Source: Artemisia argyi
Lineage: Eukaryota > Streptophyta > Magnoliopsida > Asterales > Asteraceae
NCBI GenBank assembly: GCA_030686995.1
Contig: CM060702.1
Span: 66,590,440 to 66,654,439 of the forward strand
Length of the DNA stretch: 64,000 bases
Direction: 5' to 3'
A program made the translations under genes and the position numbers. Of this stretch, positions 1 through 10,993 are shown in pieces. The notes below the pieces were generated by a model. That model searched no databases. It was not told where the DNA came from and was given only the letters and a program-made list of their open reading frames with translations. Numbering within the stretch: position 1 is the stretch's first letter; the number at the start of each line of letters is the position of its first letter.

Positions 1-83
1 TAGAAAACCATACATACATATACAAACAATATTAGTACCTAAAAACTATCCTGCAACACTAAAAAGTATTTGACATCAATGGT

Positions 84-3000
84 TTATGGATTGAGCATTC
101 CAATACCTGTTACTAAGTATTGAAACCTACCCACATCAAGCCCTTTTGTTAATAAATCAGCATAATTGTCATCAGTATGGATTTTGACAACATTATTAAG
201 CTTTTTCTCAAAACAATCTCTAATAAAGTGATGTCTAATTTCAATATGTTTGTTTTAGTGTGTTGCATAGGATTTTTAATAATGCATATGGTACTACTAT
301 TGTCTATATAGATAATGGTGTTCATGAAATTGTACCCATAATCCAACAATTGATTCTGAAGCCATAGGATCTGAGCACAACAACTAGCAGCTGCAACATA
401 TTCTGCTTCAGTGGTTGATGTAGCAACCATAGTTTGCTTCTTGCACTGCCATGACACCAATCTACATCCAAGAAATTGACATCCTCCAGTAGTTGATCTT
501 CTATCCAAACTTGCACTAGCATAGTCACTATCTGAGTATGGGATCAATTCCATAGGAGATTCTCTTGGATACCATAATCCTAGATTAGGATAAGTCTTCA
601 AGTACCTAAAAATCTTTTCCACTGCTGTCATATGTGATGTCTTTGGAGTCACTTGAAATCTTACACAAGCACATACAACAAACATAATGTCTGGCCTTGA
701 TGAAGTAAGATACATCAAAGAACCAATCATAGATCTGTAAGTGTGAACATCAACATTAGCACCACTAGCATTCTTCAACAATAGATGAGTGGTCTTGTCA
801 GCAGGCGTATTTGAAGGTTTTGCATCAGTAAACTTGAACTTCCTAGTGATCTCAGTCACATATTTGTCTTGACTGATAAAGATGCCTTCTTTACTCTGTT
901 GTACTTGCAGCCCCAAAAAGAATGTAAGTTCTCCCATAGAACTCATTTGAAATTCATCTTTCATCAACTTCTCAAACTCTTTGCACATCTCTTGTTTAGT
1001 AGACCCAAAGATAATATCATCAACATAAACTTGAACAAGTAGAATATCACCCTTGTCTTTCTTGATGAACAAAGTTTGATCAATCTTGCCTCTATGAAAC
1101 CCATTATTCAACAAATAATTAGCTAAGGTTTCATATCACTTCCTTGGAGCCTGATGTAAGCCATAAAGAGCCTTAACCACTTTATACACTTTATTTGGGT
1201 GTTGAGGATCTTCAAAGCCTGGAGGTTGAGAGACATATACCTCCTCATCAGTAGTACCATACAGAAAGGCACTCTTAACATCCATTTGATAGACAATAAA
1301 GCCCATAAATGATGCATTGGCCAAAAACAATCTAATAGCCTCAATCCTTGCAACAGGAGCAAAAACTTCTTCATAATCAATACCCTCCTCTTGAGTGTAT
1401 CCTTGAGCAACCAATCTAGCTTTGTTCCTGATTATAATACCTCTTTCATCTTTCTTGTTTCTGAAAACCCATTTACTACCAATGACCTTCATACCATCAG
1501 GCAAGTCACAAAGAACCCAAACCTTTTGAAGTTTAAACTGCAACAACTCTTCTTGCATTGCTTCAACCCAGCTAGATTCTTCTAGAGCCATATAAACATT
1601 CTTAGGCTCCACCTGTGAGAGAAAACAGAAAAACAAACACTCATTCTTCCTTGTATGCTTCTTGGACTCATATACTTCACTTATGAACCCATGAATATCA
1701 TCTTTCTTTGTCTGTCTTCTAGTCTTTACACCTGATTGAAGTTCACCAATAACATTGTCAAGTGGATGCACTTTGTGAATTGAAGTCTGTGATGTGCTAG
1801 GAATATCATATGTTGTAGGCATGTTTGTAATCTCTACATCATCACTTGGTGATTCCTGAGAAGTATGTTCCACATTTGGGCTATCAGTGGAAACTTCTGG
1901 TGTAGCAGTGGGAATTGAGTTACCACTGCTAAGAGAAATTTCTTTATTCACTTCATCATCTGCATCACTTGTCTTTTCAGAATTTTCAACAAAGTCCCAA
2001 AGTGGCATAACAATTTGATCTTCATCATCTTTGCAAGCTTCATCTTCATCAATGAATTCATCTGAATCTTCAAGAGCTTTGTCTCCTGTGCTTGAAGTGA
2101 GAGGTACATAATTCATTGTATTGGATAATGTTTCAAGATCAAATAGCCAATCTGGTCCTGAACCTGTCATGTTAGCTTTATTTTCAAGAAACTCAACATG
2201 CAAGTTCTCTTCAATCTTCTTTGTTCTTAAGTTATAGACTCTAAAAGCCTTGCTAACCATAGAATATCCAACAAAGAAGCCTTCATCAGACTTTTCTTCA
2301 AATTTACCCAGATGATCAATGGTATTGAGAATAGTAACATGACACCCAAATGGCCTCTCAAACTCCAAAGTAGGAGGTCTTCCTCTGAATAACTCATAAG
2401 GTGTCTTGTTCTTTGTTTTGACCACTAAAACTCTGTTTTGAATGTAACAAGCAGTGTTAACTGCTTCAGCCCAAAAAGTCACTGGAAGCTTTGAGTCAGC
2501 TAACATGGTCCTAGCAGCCTCAATTAGTGTTCTGTTTCTTCTTTCAGCAACTCCATTTTGTTGAGGAGTTCTTGCAACACTAAATTCTCTTTTAATACCT
2601 TTGTCTCTACAGAAATCATCCATAACTTTATTCTTGAACTCTGTCCCATTGTCACACCTGATGATCTTGATTTTCTTTTCAAATTGATTTTCAACTTCAG
2701 TGATGAATGTCTTAAGGATGCCAGTGGTTTCATCCTTGGTTCTTAAAAAGAAAACCCATGTGAATCTACTAAAATCATCAGTCACAACAAGACAATACTT
2801 CTTCAAATTAATGCTACTCACAGAAGTAGGACCAAACAAGTCCATATGCAGCATAAAGAGTGGATGATCAATAGAATTGAATGCTTTGGTCTTGCATGAA
2901 GCTCTATGTTGCTTTCCTTTGAGACAGGCAACACAAGTTTGGTCATTTTCAAATCTTTTCTCTGGTAGACCTCTGACAAGTCCATCTTTCACAATCTTGT

Positions 3001-3481
3001 TGATGGTCTTGAAGTTAACATGACCAAGTCTTCTATGCCAAAGCATTGATTCATCCAAAGTGGCTTTTGCGAGCAAGCAAGTAACATCATTATTAGCCAC
3101 TATGTTCTTCATATCAATGCTATACAGATTACCTTTTCTAGGGATTTTAAGCAAAATGTCACATTCATCAGGAAGCTTATAATCCTTAGATAAGATATAG
3201 CATTCATCTTCTGTGAATAGAACTCTATGCTTCTTGTCACACATCTGTGACACACTAAAGAGGTTGTACTTGAGTTCTTTCACATATTGCACATCTTCAA
3301 AATCTATGTTTCCAGCCTTAATTGTTCCTTTTCCAGAAACTTTGCCACCAATTCCTCTTCCAAAGCTGACAAATTGTCCATCATAAGGTTGAAAGTCTGA
3401 AAGATAGGACTTATTGCCAGTCATGTGCCTGGAACATCCACTGTCTGAGTATCCTTGATCATTGGTAGTCTTTGAATGTTC
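84..3481 (-). pseudogene. Copia-1 pol (protease-integrase-RT-RNase H), copy 1, inactivated
   Basis: Polyprotein that would cleave itself, insert the cDNA and copy the element RNA. The protease Asp-Ser-Gly lies at 3437-3445, just before the Met at 3424. Counting from that Met, the integrase zinc motif uses H130, H135, C164 and C167, and the D-D-35-E triad is D195, D258 and E294. The RT domain follows, with Y-V-D-D before I-I-F-G-S near 1015-1030, then RNase H with its S-D-S-D-Y and T-E-A-E-Y blocks. Two lesions are visible: an in-frame TGA at 1136-1138 where the family has Trp, inside RT, and a one-base deletion near 246-252 that throws the RNase H tail out of frame before the end at 84. The pol frame differs from gag and is open only from 3481, so a frameshift between gag and pol would be needed. 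Confidence 0.92.
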
Positions 3482-3501
3482 CTACACACAAAATAAAGGA
3501 A

Positions 3502-6225
3502 TTAGTTCCTTTTGGGGACCCAAGCCACAAATGACTTGGATCTGCCTCGTGTATCAATATAATTATATCTATCAAAGGTCATTGATACACCATTGGGATT
3601 GTTTGAGGTGATGGTTCCTTTTGGTTTCCATTCCCAATGTGCTGAGGCCTTAACAACATTTCCCATATTTACCCTTTTCTTGTTTACATACTCACCAGTG
3701 GTAACCTTTGGCCTTGCAGTGGTAACTGCTGACTTAGCAGTGGAAACTGCTGGTTTTGAAATTTTGGGTACCCACTTGTGATTATTGTAAACTTTCTTTT
3801 CAAAATTGGTCTTTTTCCCTGTTTGAGTAGATTTAACAAAAGTAGTAACAGGGGGCTTAGGGTAAACTCTGTTTTTATTTCTGGCAGTTGCAACTGCTGG
3901 TCTGGCAGTGGAAACTGCTGGTCTTGCAGTGGAAATTTGTTTAATGCCAGAGTTAAGCAAAACAGACCTGAGAATCATCTTGCTAAGTGGATTTGGGTGA
4001 GTTAAGTTATTTACATTTTGGCCATTCACCCTAGTATTCCCAAACACTTCCCTTCTTCCCAAGTGGTAGGTACAACTATAAGACAAATGGTCAAAGCTAC
4101 CACATATATGACAGGGTTTGTTATTGAACACAAAATCACTACCAAATTGCCTAGATTTAACATGATTCCAACTCCTCATATTACCCCTAGGAGTTGGTGA
4201 CCTACTTCTGTACATCTCTGCATATCTAGTAGTAGGTTTAGTGAAATTAGGTTGTGACCTAGGCTTCTCTTTAACAACATCCGGAATACTCTTTTTAACT
4301 TCCACTTTTACATTCTCAGGAACAATGGGTGTAGACTCAACATTCAAATTTTCATCTTTAAGTGATGAGTCACTAGCACTATCAAATGTATCAACCTCAA
4401 CCTGAACCTTTTCAATAACAACTGGTTTAACAAATTTTGGTCCATAGGTCATAGGTGGTTCCTGGAATTCTTCTAATCCTGTGTGAGCTAAGTCAATGCC
4501 AGGAGGTGATGGAACACCTCTTAGAGGTGGTGGAACAGATTTGTATCCAACTCCTGATTTGGCTTTGTTCACAACTTGTGCTTCCCAAATTTTGTCAATA
4601 CACTTGGATTGGTGGTCCAGTGTATTGCAAGTTATCTTTATATTCTCATTAGCCATCTTAACCTTTTCTAGTTCTTCCCTAAGAACCTTGTTTACAGCAA
4701 CCTGATAATCTAAGTCTCTTCTTAATACTGCAATATTATCATTGAACTTAAATTCATTTGCCCTATAATGCTCTAATTGAGTTTCTAAAACACCTAGGCC
4801 TCTTTTATGATTTGCTAAGTTATAATTAGTATGATTTAATAGTAGCAATTGTTCATCATATTGTACTTTAAGTTTCTCATACTCTTTTAAGGCCTTACAA
4901 GTTTTAGAGCAAGCATTATTAATTTGTACCTCAGAGTCAGAAAAAGCCATTAGTGCAAGCTCTGTGGCAACCATTGCAGACTCTGAATCATCTTCCTCAT
5001 CCTTAGTCATAAAGCTCCAATCAAAGCTCACTCCATCAATAGCCAATAGTCCCTTTGGCTCATCAGTAGTAGGTTCCTTCTTCTTGTCCTGCTTATACCA
5101 AGTTGACCTGTTGTCAGATTTCCTTGGCTGCATGCACTCCCTGGAAAAGTGCCCCTTCTTATGACAATTATAGCACTCCACCTTATTTTTGTCAAAACCT
5201 ACTGTTTCATTGCCACTGATGTTAATCTTTCTTCCAGTCTTCTTCCAAAACTTCTTTGTTCTTAAGTTTAGTAATGCCACCTGCCATTTAATGTCCATCT
5301 CCTTCATATCATCCTCATCAATTTGATCCAAATCCTCATGATTGAGAATTGAACCACCTACTTGACTTGATATAAAGGCATAAAAAGTAGTATCACTAAG
5401 TCCTGCAATCTGTCTCTTTGAGCTACCAGTGGAAACACTTCCACCACCAGTGGAAACAACAATGTTAGCACTGTCATCATCACTATCACTTTCATCATCT
5501 GAACTATCATCAAGAGATGATGATATGAGTGCTACACTTCCTGAACCTGAGCTTAATTTACCAGCTTTCTTCAATCTTTGTTCAATAACCTTGAAGTTAT
5601 TGTACAAATCATTAAGTTTCATGGTCTCCAAATCTGGCTTATCTTCCCACATAGCAATATTGGTTCCAAACTCAGAAGGTAAGCTTCTTAAGAACTTGAG
5701 ATTGAGGTCTTCCCTTTCCACCTCAATTCCAAAAACAGTGAGTTGAGTAACAATCTTTTGTAGCCTTGTGAAGATGCTATCAATAGATTCATTACTTGTT
5801 GAACCAAAGTTTTCATAAGTCTGCTTCAGCAGGGTCTTTTGAGTCTTCTTGGTGGAATCATTACCACAAAAAACATTACAGATCTCCTCAAAAAGAGTCT
5901 TTGCAGTCTTGTACTTTCTGAATGCTAGAACTTTGTCTCTGGGAAGTGTCATCAGCAACGAACCTCTTGCCTTCAGATCATTCTTCATCTGAAGTCTTTC
6001 ATCATTAGTAATAGGTCAAGTGTTAACCTTTATTACTTCCTTGCCACCAACCATCTCTGAAGTAGAACTTGGTTTGAAGGAATTTCCAACCATAATGATC
6101 TCCCAGAGTGTATAGTCTTGGACCATAAAGAATTGTTCGATCATTAGCCTCCACATCTCAAAGTCATTCAACTTAAGCTTTGGAAGCTTAGCAGCAATGT
6201 TTGATTGACTGGTTTCAATCTCCAT
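3502..6225 (-). pseudogene. Copia-1 gag, copy 1, one in-frame stop
   Basis: Capsid/nucleocapsid precursor of about 906 codons. The start chosen is the Met at 6225, 51 bases after the primer site. An in-frame TGA at 6016-6018 splits off the first 69 residues; the frame then stays open from 6015 to 3502. Counting from the internal Met at 5988, a typical Copia capsid domain comes first, then an acidic Ser/Asp stretch near 150-175, a zinc knuckle C-X2-C-X4-H-X4-C at about 272-285, and a predicted coiled-coil stretch near 375-460. A second knuckle of the same spacing lies at about 626-639, and a Pro/Ala/Thr-rich repeat (S-T-A-R-P-A-V) follows. Two knuckles and the long spacer are unusual for Copia but fit the SIRE-type gag. 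The stop is also in copies 2 and 3, so it predates the duplication. Confidence 0.9.
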
Positions 6226-6275
6226 TGATTCTTCTGAGTGAACTAGAGTCTTCTAAATCAAAGTATCAAAGCCTG

Positions 6276-6287
6276 GCTCTGATACCA
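6276..6287 (-). other. Primer-binding site of Copia-1, copy 1
   Basis: On the minus strand this reads TGGTATCAGAGC, complementary to the 3' end of initiator-Met tRNA, the usual plant Copia primer. It lies two bases inside the 5' LTR end, which fixes both the element's orientation and the LTR boundary. Identical sites are at 21071-21082 (copy 2) and 30309-30320 (copy 3). Confidence 0.93.
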
Positions 6288-6540
6288 CTTGATGGATCTA
6301 AACACCTTGAACTGTGTTAGATTGATACTTTGAGTTATATCACTAAGTATGCGGAATCTACTTAGTAACACTTAGAAGTTTGATTGTGAGTAAGACAGTT
6401 GTTTATGAATAAGAACAATGTATGTAAAAAACGATTAGCTTCAATATTATTAATGATAATAATACGAGTGATCTTGATATCACTAGGGTTACACCTTGAA
6501 GCTCTAGAAACGTATATCTAACCTTTAACCTAGGATCTCC

Positions 6541-6547
6541 TTTTATA
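6541..6547 (-). promoter_or_regulatory. TATA box of Copia-1 LTR, copy 1
   Basis: The minus strand reads GCTATAAAAGGAG, a strong plant TATA context, about 220 bases into the LTR. The same box is present at 21336-21342 and 30574-30580, so all three promoters look intact although the coding regions are not. Confidence 0.7.
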
Positions 6548-6673
6548 GCACAAGGAGTCCTCTTCTACAAGATAAGTATAATGCTAATAGAATAAGATAT
6601 ACACAAGATCTATTCTATATTTATCTAAACGCGTTTCCTAACAGGTATCTAAATAGCAGTGGTAATATATGTT

Positions 6674-6703
6674 CTTGCAGTGGTAATGAATTTCCACTGC
6701 AAG
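6674..6703 (-). promoter_or_regulatory. Dyad in Copia-1 U3
   Basis: Two perfect 10-base arms (CTTGCAGTGG and CCACTGCAAG) separated by 10 bases, about 130 bases upstream of the TATA box in the sense of transcription. A further GCAGTGGTAA lies at 6657. The same core recurs in the element's coding region. Confidence 0.6.
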
Positions 6704-6967
6704 TTCATTCTTCAGCAGTTGTAACATCTTTACTAGCCGTGATAACTGTTAGTATAATTCCCAACATTAAGACTAAGCCAAACGACAAAATAAAGTATTT
6801 TCACCATTTTATTTTTGAAACATGATCTACCAACAATAAAAATAAAGCATGCATACGGAAACAAATAACAATCAAACAATTAAAAATCACACAAAGCATG
6901 GGTTGCCTCCCAAGAAGAGCTTTTCTTTATTTACGAGTCTTATAGCTAGACTCAAGGTCATGGGCTA

Positions 6968-7969
6968 CTACGTGATATCATCTTTGGTCTCATCCACCGA
7001 TTGTAAATGTTCTTTATAGAGACCAAACACCTTCTGCTTAATTGCTCCTATGATTCTATTGGCAAATTCCTTATCAACTTTATATTTTGGTCCTAGAGTC
7101 AAGCAATCCTTATAGAAAAGGCTCTTCTTTTCCCATACATAGTCCATGCCCTTTTTCTTATCCTCTTCATTGATGTCCTCGAAAGCACCAATGTTATCCA
7201 TGTCAAATCAAGGTACAAAACGAAATTCTTTCATTCTATTAGGCATCCTATAAGTGATCCTATCGGTGTCACTAGCAAAACGGATTGTCCCTTCTATCTC
7301 ATCATATTCTAACTTGGACTCTTCAACAAATGGTTTACCAAACACAACATGGGATAAGCGACAATCAATAACACTAGCTAGATCTTCAACCACCATAAAG
7401 TCTGTGATATAAGTAAAATTCCCAACAAAGACATGTAGACCTTTAATTCTCCCGACAAAGTTACAAACTCCATCGGGGTATTTGGGATCTCTTCTAGGTC
7501 CAAGTCTTGTTTTCACAATATCATTATAGACACTTGAGGACATAATGTTGATTGGGGTTTTAAAATCAATGTAAGCATTGTCAATGTGTTTATACCCAAT
7601 CATACATGGTATATTAGCATTCTTAGGATCGCCTCTCTTTATCTTAGGTTCGATTCTAGTGAAAGGAGGTCGAGGATTATCAATAAGATTATTATAGTAC
7701 GCAATCTCCTCCTTAGTGGGGTATATATTAAAATAGTCATCAAGCTTTGGATCAATCTCCCCTTCTTCAAGTTCCTCAACAACATCCTCAAAATCTTTAG
7801 TTCCTAGGTTCTTATTTGAATACAAGGCGGTTGCTAGGTCACTAAATGCATGATCGAGCTCAACATTAATCAACCTATTAAGCTCCCTAAGTTCCCTAAT
7901 CTCACTCTGAATTTGTTCATGTAACAAAGCCACTTCTCTAAGGGAAAGGGGTGGATTCGCGTTTTCCAT
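6968..7969 (-). pseudogene. Element A retropepsin-like ORF, copy 1, one stop, catalytic motif lost
   Basis: One reading frame from the Met at 7969 (preferred over 8035, because M-E-N-A-N-P-P-L begins the recognisable protein) to 6968, broken by a single TGA at 7208-7210. The first 50 residues are Leu/Glu-rich and likely a coiled coil. The middle resembles the aspartic protease domain of Gypsy polyproteins: a hydrophobic strand around A-Y-I-D-F-K-T-P-I-N-I-M, a flap-like region, and V-F-G-K-P-F-V where active enzymes have I-L-G-R-P-F-L. The catalytic Asp-Thr/Ser-Gly is absent, replaced by D-F-K-T-P. The part after the stop is charged and helical. I recall similar ORFs in annotated Tanacetum proteins with the same loss. 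Function is unknown; proteolysis is unlikely. Confidence 0.75.
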
Positions 7970-8126
7970 AATGGTCAACGGAATAGTCAATGAATTTATT
8001 TTACTAACAAAGGCATGAAGAAATAGATAGACCAAAGAAAACCTAAAACTAAAAATAAAATCTTACTAGAAAGGAATCTAGCAAGTAGACCTAATAAAAA
8101 GAAATCCTAACCTAGACAATAACTAT

Positions 8127-8144
8127 TCCCTGGAAGCGACGCCA
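8127..8144 (-). other. Primer-binding site of element A, copy 1
   Basis: The minus strand reads TGGCGTCGCTTCCAGGGA, close to the Arg-tRNA-type primer site (TGGCGCCGTTGCCGGGGA) of Tat/Ogre elements, with mismatches. Copy 2 has it at 22922-22939 and copy 3 at 32160-32177; copy 3 is nearest to the canonical site. Confidence 0.8.
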
Positions 8145-8150
8145 AAAACT

Positions 8151-9557
8151 TGATGCGTGGGAATTGCACCAGGCTTTACCTCTCGAGGGATCTTGAGAAG
8201 CTTACAACCCCCACCAGGCAGTGTACCTGATTGTTGTAGTATAGTATAGTGACAAGTACCGGGGATTAGAAAGCCTAAAAACTAGGTCTAGAGGTGAGGG
8301 ATGATTCTTTTTGTATTTTTATATTTTTATAAAAAGCAAGTAAAATCTCGGGTTTTGGAAGAGTGGGCGGAATTAGTTGCTAGTCAACTAACCCAATAAC
8401 TAAAGAAGCAATCAAAATAAAATAACAAAAATGTAAATAAAGCTAATTAAACTAGTGGTGTGAACAATAAATGGGAAAATTGTGTTTACTTAGACTTCAT
8501 TACTCCCTAGATATCTTTTACAGGTTGATAGTTTGTTACAGTTGCATGGATGACGGGTTATATTCCTTAATACCAATCGTGGGGTGGCGTACGTACTTCC
8601 CCAACTCTATAAGCTCTTACTTCACTCCTATGTCGAGCCTGAAACTCCTAACATGGGATTATTAGAATTCGCTCATGCATTAAATACAACCATAAAAACC
8701 TAGTACGCATTGGTTCATGCTTCTTAAGACGTTCAAGCAAGTTACACTATGGAAGTCTGCCAGTTTTCTTAAGCCTAACATCGAAATCATTCATCCGTAA
8801 CAACTATAAACAAGCAATCAACCCATAATCAACATCTAGGTTTCACTACATCTAAGCAAACACACAAGAGATCTAGCCTAGCATGTTAAAATCAAGACAA
8901 GCGTAAGATATATTCAAACAACACATAGACATATTGAATGAATTGAAAGGATACTTATCTTAATTGAACATGAAAGGTTTCAAAGGGTGAAAACCCTTGA
9001 AAATACTGATAAAATCGTGCTAGGGTTTCTCCAAGTTGTCCCTAAAATTGTCCTCGCCTTAATGAATGAAAATTACAAAACTATATATAGATTTTCCAAT
9101 ATGACGGCGTCAAGAAGAAAATTCTGACGCCGTCAACCCGCCGCCCATAATAATATCGGATTGCCTAGATCCAGATCTGACGCCGTCAAGAGTAGATTTT
9201 CCTTGGTCGTTACGTGTAAAAGGACCATGACGGCCTATGGTGACGCCGTCATGCCCTTAGTGTAAAATCATTCTGGATCGTCATGGACTCTATCCTCTTC
9301 ACCACTTGTTTTCCTCTTGAAGCCGTCATTAAGAACTTGGTGACGCCGTCAGGTACTGTTCCGAGCAAAGAAAATTAAGACTTTGCCGTTTTCTTCACTT
9401 TTATGCTCCAAAAACGTCAAAAATGCTTTCTTTTTCAGAATTCACTCCCAAAGTACCTAAAATCACAAAAGGAACGATTTAGGGCAATATTTGATTAAAT
9501 AAATTCAATTCCGGGCTTAAATGACCCCCTAAAAACGGATCATTTTTCGCCTCATCA
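8151..9557 (-). repeat. Element A 5' LTR, copy 1 (1.4 kb)
   Basis: TG...CA bounded. The minus strand begins TGATGAGGCGAAAAATGATC and ends next to the primer-site spacer. A TATA box (9081-9090) follows an array of TGACG palindromes (9102-9351). The element D LTR at 46899-48334 is a diverged member of the same family in the opposite orientation, with the same order of features. Confidence 0.85.
9081..9351 (-). promoter_or_regulatory. TGACG palindrome array and TATA box of element A LTR, copy 1
   Basis: Five 11-base palindromes TGACGCCGTCA or TGACGGCGTCA at 9102, 9125, 9178, 9241 and 9341, plus half sites at 9228 and near 9322. On the minus strand they lie directly upstream of TATATATAG (9081-9090). 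TGACG is the core of as-1 and other plant bZIP (TGA factor) sites, so a stress- or hormone-responsive enhancer is a reasonable inference. The same array begins at 23897 (copy 2) and 33135 (copy 3). Confidence 0.65.
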
Positions 9558-10248
9558 AATAAATACAAAAACAATAGGATAACTAGTATAAAGTCAAAAT
9601 TGGATTTAGATCTCATTAACTGTTAGGTTATTAGAATTTAGTAAGTAGAACTGTAGAATTATTTGCAAAATAGTGTAGGATAATTCAATTTAGTGTTACT
9701 AGAGCTTATTACAACATGAATGATAGAATTTGATTGTTGAAAGTTGGATTTGGTCAATTTGGATAAGCACAATTAATAGTCAACTGTCACAGATTAGATA
9801 CTCTATTGATTGCTGATCTAGGCAACAATTGAAGGAGTAATTGTGTGTTTATCATAGGGCTTTTGTAGATTTTAGATTCTAACTATAATAGAGTAACTTT
9901 TGCCCCCTTAATATTTTAGATTTGAGCTTAATAGGTGTACTTAATCAAGTCTGCAAATTAGGTGATTGAAACTTATTTGCTGAGTTTGATCCTAGGCCTG
10001 CAATTGTGATTACTACTTGCATTCTGAGTTTGTTTGTTATTTTTGTTCATCAACAAGTGTGATTGAGTGTTTAAATGAGTTCTGAGTTTTCTGTGCTTAT
10101 TCTGGACATCATATGCTTATTGTAAGTGCTTATGTGAACTGCTAATTGCTTCATTGGGGTGATTCTGTTTACACTCTGGTCTTATTTGAGTTTGTGTGAG
10201 CTTATTTGAGTTCTGTGAATTTTTTGTAAAAGTTTCAATCATTCTTGT

Positions 10249-10276
10249 GATAAGTGCTTATTAATAAGCACTTATC
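10249..10276. repeat. 28-base perfect palindrome in element B LTR, copy 1
   Basis: GATAAGTGCTTATT followed directly by its reverse complement AATAAGCACTTATC. Also present at 25044-25071 and 34283-34310. It could form a cruciform or bind a dimeric factor. Confidence 0.85.
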
Positions 10277-10990
10277 CAAACTGCTTTTTAGCTCAATAAG
10301 CACTTTTTCAGTTTATTTTTACTTCAAAAATTTTTCTTAAGTTTCTTTTATTATTCAAGATTTTCTGTGAAAATTTCATAATTTTCTGAGATGTTTTACT
10401 ATTATTCTTATTTTATTTTAAATTTTAATCAATTTTTAAATACCTTTTAATAAATAAAAATCAAATAAAAATCAGAAAAATCCTAAAAAAATTCCAAAAA
10501 TATTTTAGAAAATTCTTTTTAGTTATTTTAGATTTTTCAAAATTCATTTTGTATTTTTCACATTTATTTTCCTATTTTCTCTTATTTTTATTTTTTTTTA
10601 AATTACAAAAATAGAAAGTAATTCATAGAAAATAAATAAAAAGTCAAAAAAATATTTTTCTTTTTCTCAAAATTATTTTTAGAAGTTTAAAATTTTTAGA
10701 AATTTATTTTACATTTTTAGGATAAATTTTCATTAAAATTCACTATTTAATTCGTACGTAGCGTTTAAAATTTTCGTTTCACTTTCCGTTTTAGGTTTTA
10801 GACATTTGTGCATTAGTAGCTTGTACCTTCTGCTTATTTTGTGATTTCTTATTATTATTTTAATTCCAGTATCACAATTTCACTTTTCCACTTTTTCGCG
10901 ACACGATTTCACGAATCGAATTTCACGATTCTATTCACTCCTTCACGGGAAACGAACTCGGGATTTGTATTTCTTGCAAATCCTTTGGAG

Positions 10991-10993
<3 letters not shown>

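Larger units (their letters stand above)
1..6766 (-). mobile_element. Copia-1, SIRE-type Copia retrotransposon, copy 1 (3' LTR off window)
   Basis: Read on the minus strand: 5' LTR 6290-6766, initiator-Met primer site 6276-6287, gag 6225-3502, then protease, integrase, reverse transcriptase and RNase H down to about base 84. Bases 1-83 look like 3' untranslated sequence; the polypurine tract and 3' LTR would lie left of the window. The large gag with two zinc knuckles and the integrase-before-RT order place it in Copia, and it resembles the SIRE-type elements I remember from Tanacetum. It sits inside element A, whose sequence resumes at 6767. Confidence 0.92.
6290..6766 (-). repeat. Copia-1 5' LTR, copy 1 (477 bp)
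   Basis: Bounded by TG and CA. On the minus strand it starts TGTTGGGAATTATACTAAC and ends GATCCATCA just before the primer site. U3 contains a dyad (6674-6703) and a TATA box (6541-6547), which puts transcription start roughly 30 bases further down the minus strand. The five bases after the LTR are TTAAG; the matching target-site copy would be beyond the left window edge. Confidence 0.92.
6767..9557 (-). mobile_element. Element A, non-autonomous Tat-like Gypsy retrotransposon, copy 1
   Basis: Read on the minus strand: 5' LTR 8151-9557, Arg-tRNA-type primer site 8127-8144, a 157-base leader, then a protease-like ORF (7969-6968). The rest was displaced by insertion of Copia-1 at 6766. Bases 6767-6967 hold AT-rich sequence and a conserved GGGAGGC hairpin at 6899-6912. 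No gag, RT or integrase is present in the visible part. Its right end directly abuts the LTR of element B. Confidence 0.8.

Noticed and set aside
3593..5746. Many plus-strand frames opposite gag, repeated in each copy
   Set aside because: Shadows of the minus-strand gag, caused by its codon composition.
6276..6287. tRNA-like strings at 6276, 11103, 43036, 48342 and 55258
   Set aside because: They are primer-binding sites beside LTRs, only 12-18 bases long, with no tRNA cloverleaf around them.
9102..9351. TGACG repeats as a CRISPR-like array
   Set aside because: Palindromes of 11 bases with irregular spacers in a plant LTR upstream of a TATA box; a promoter array explains them.
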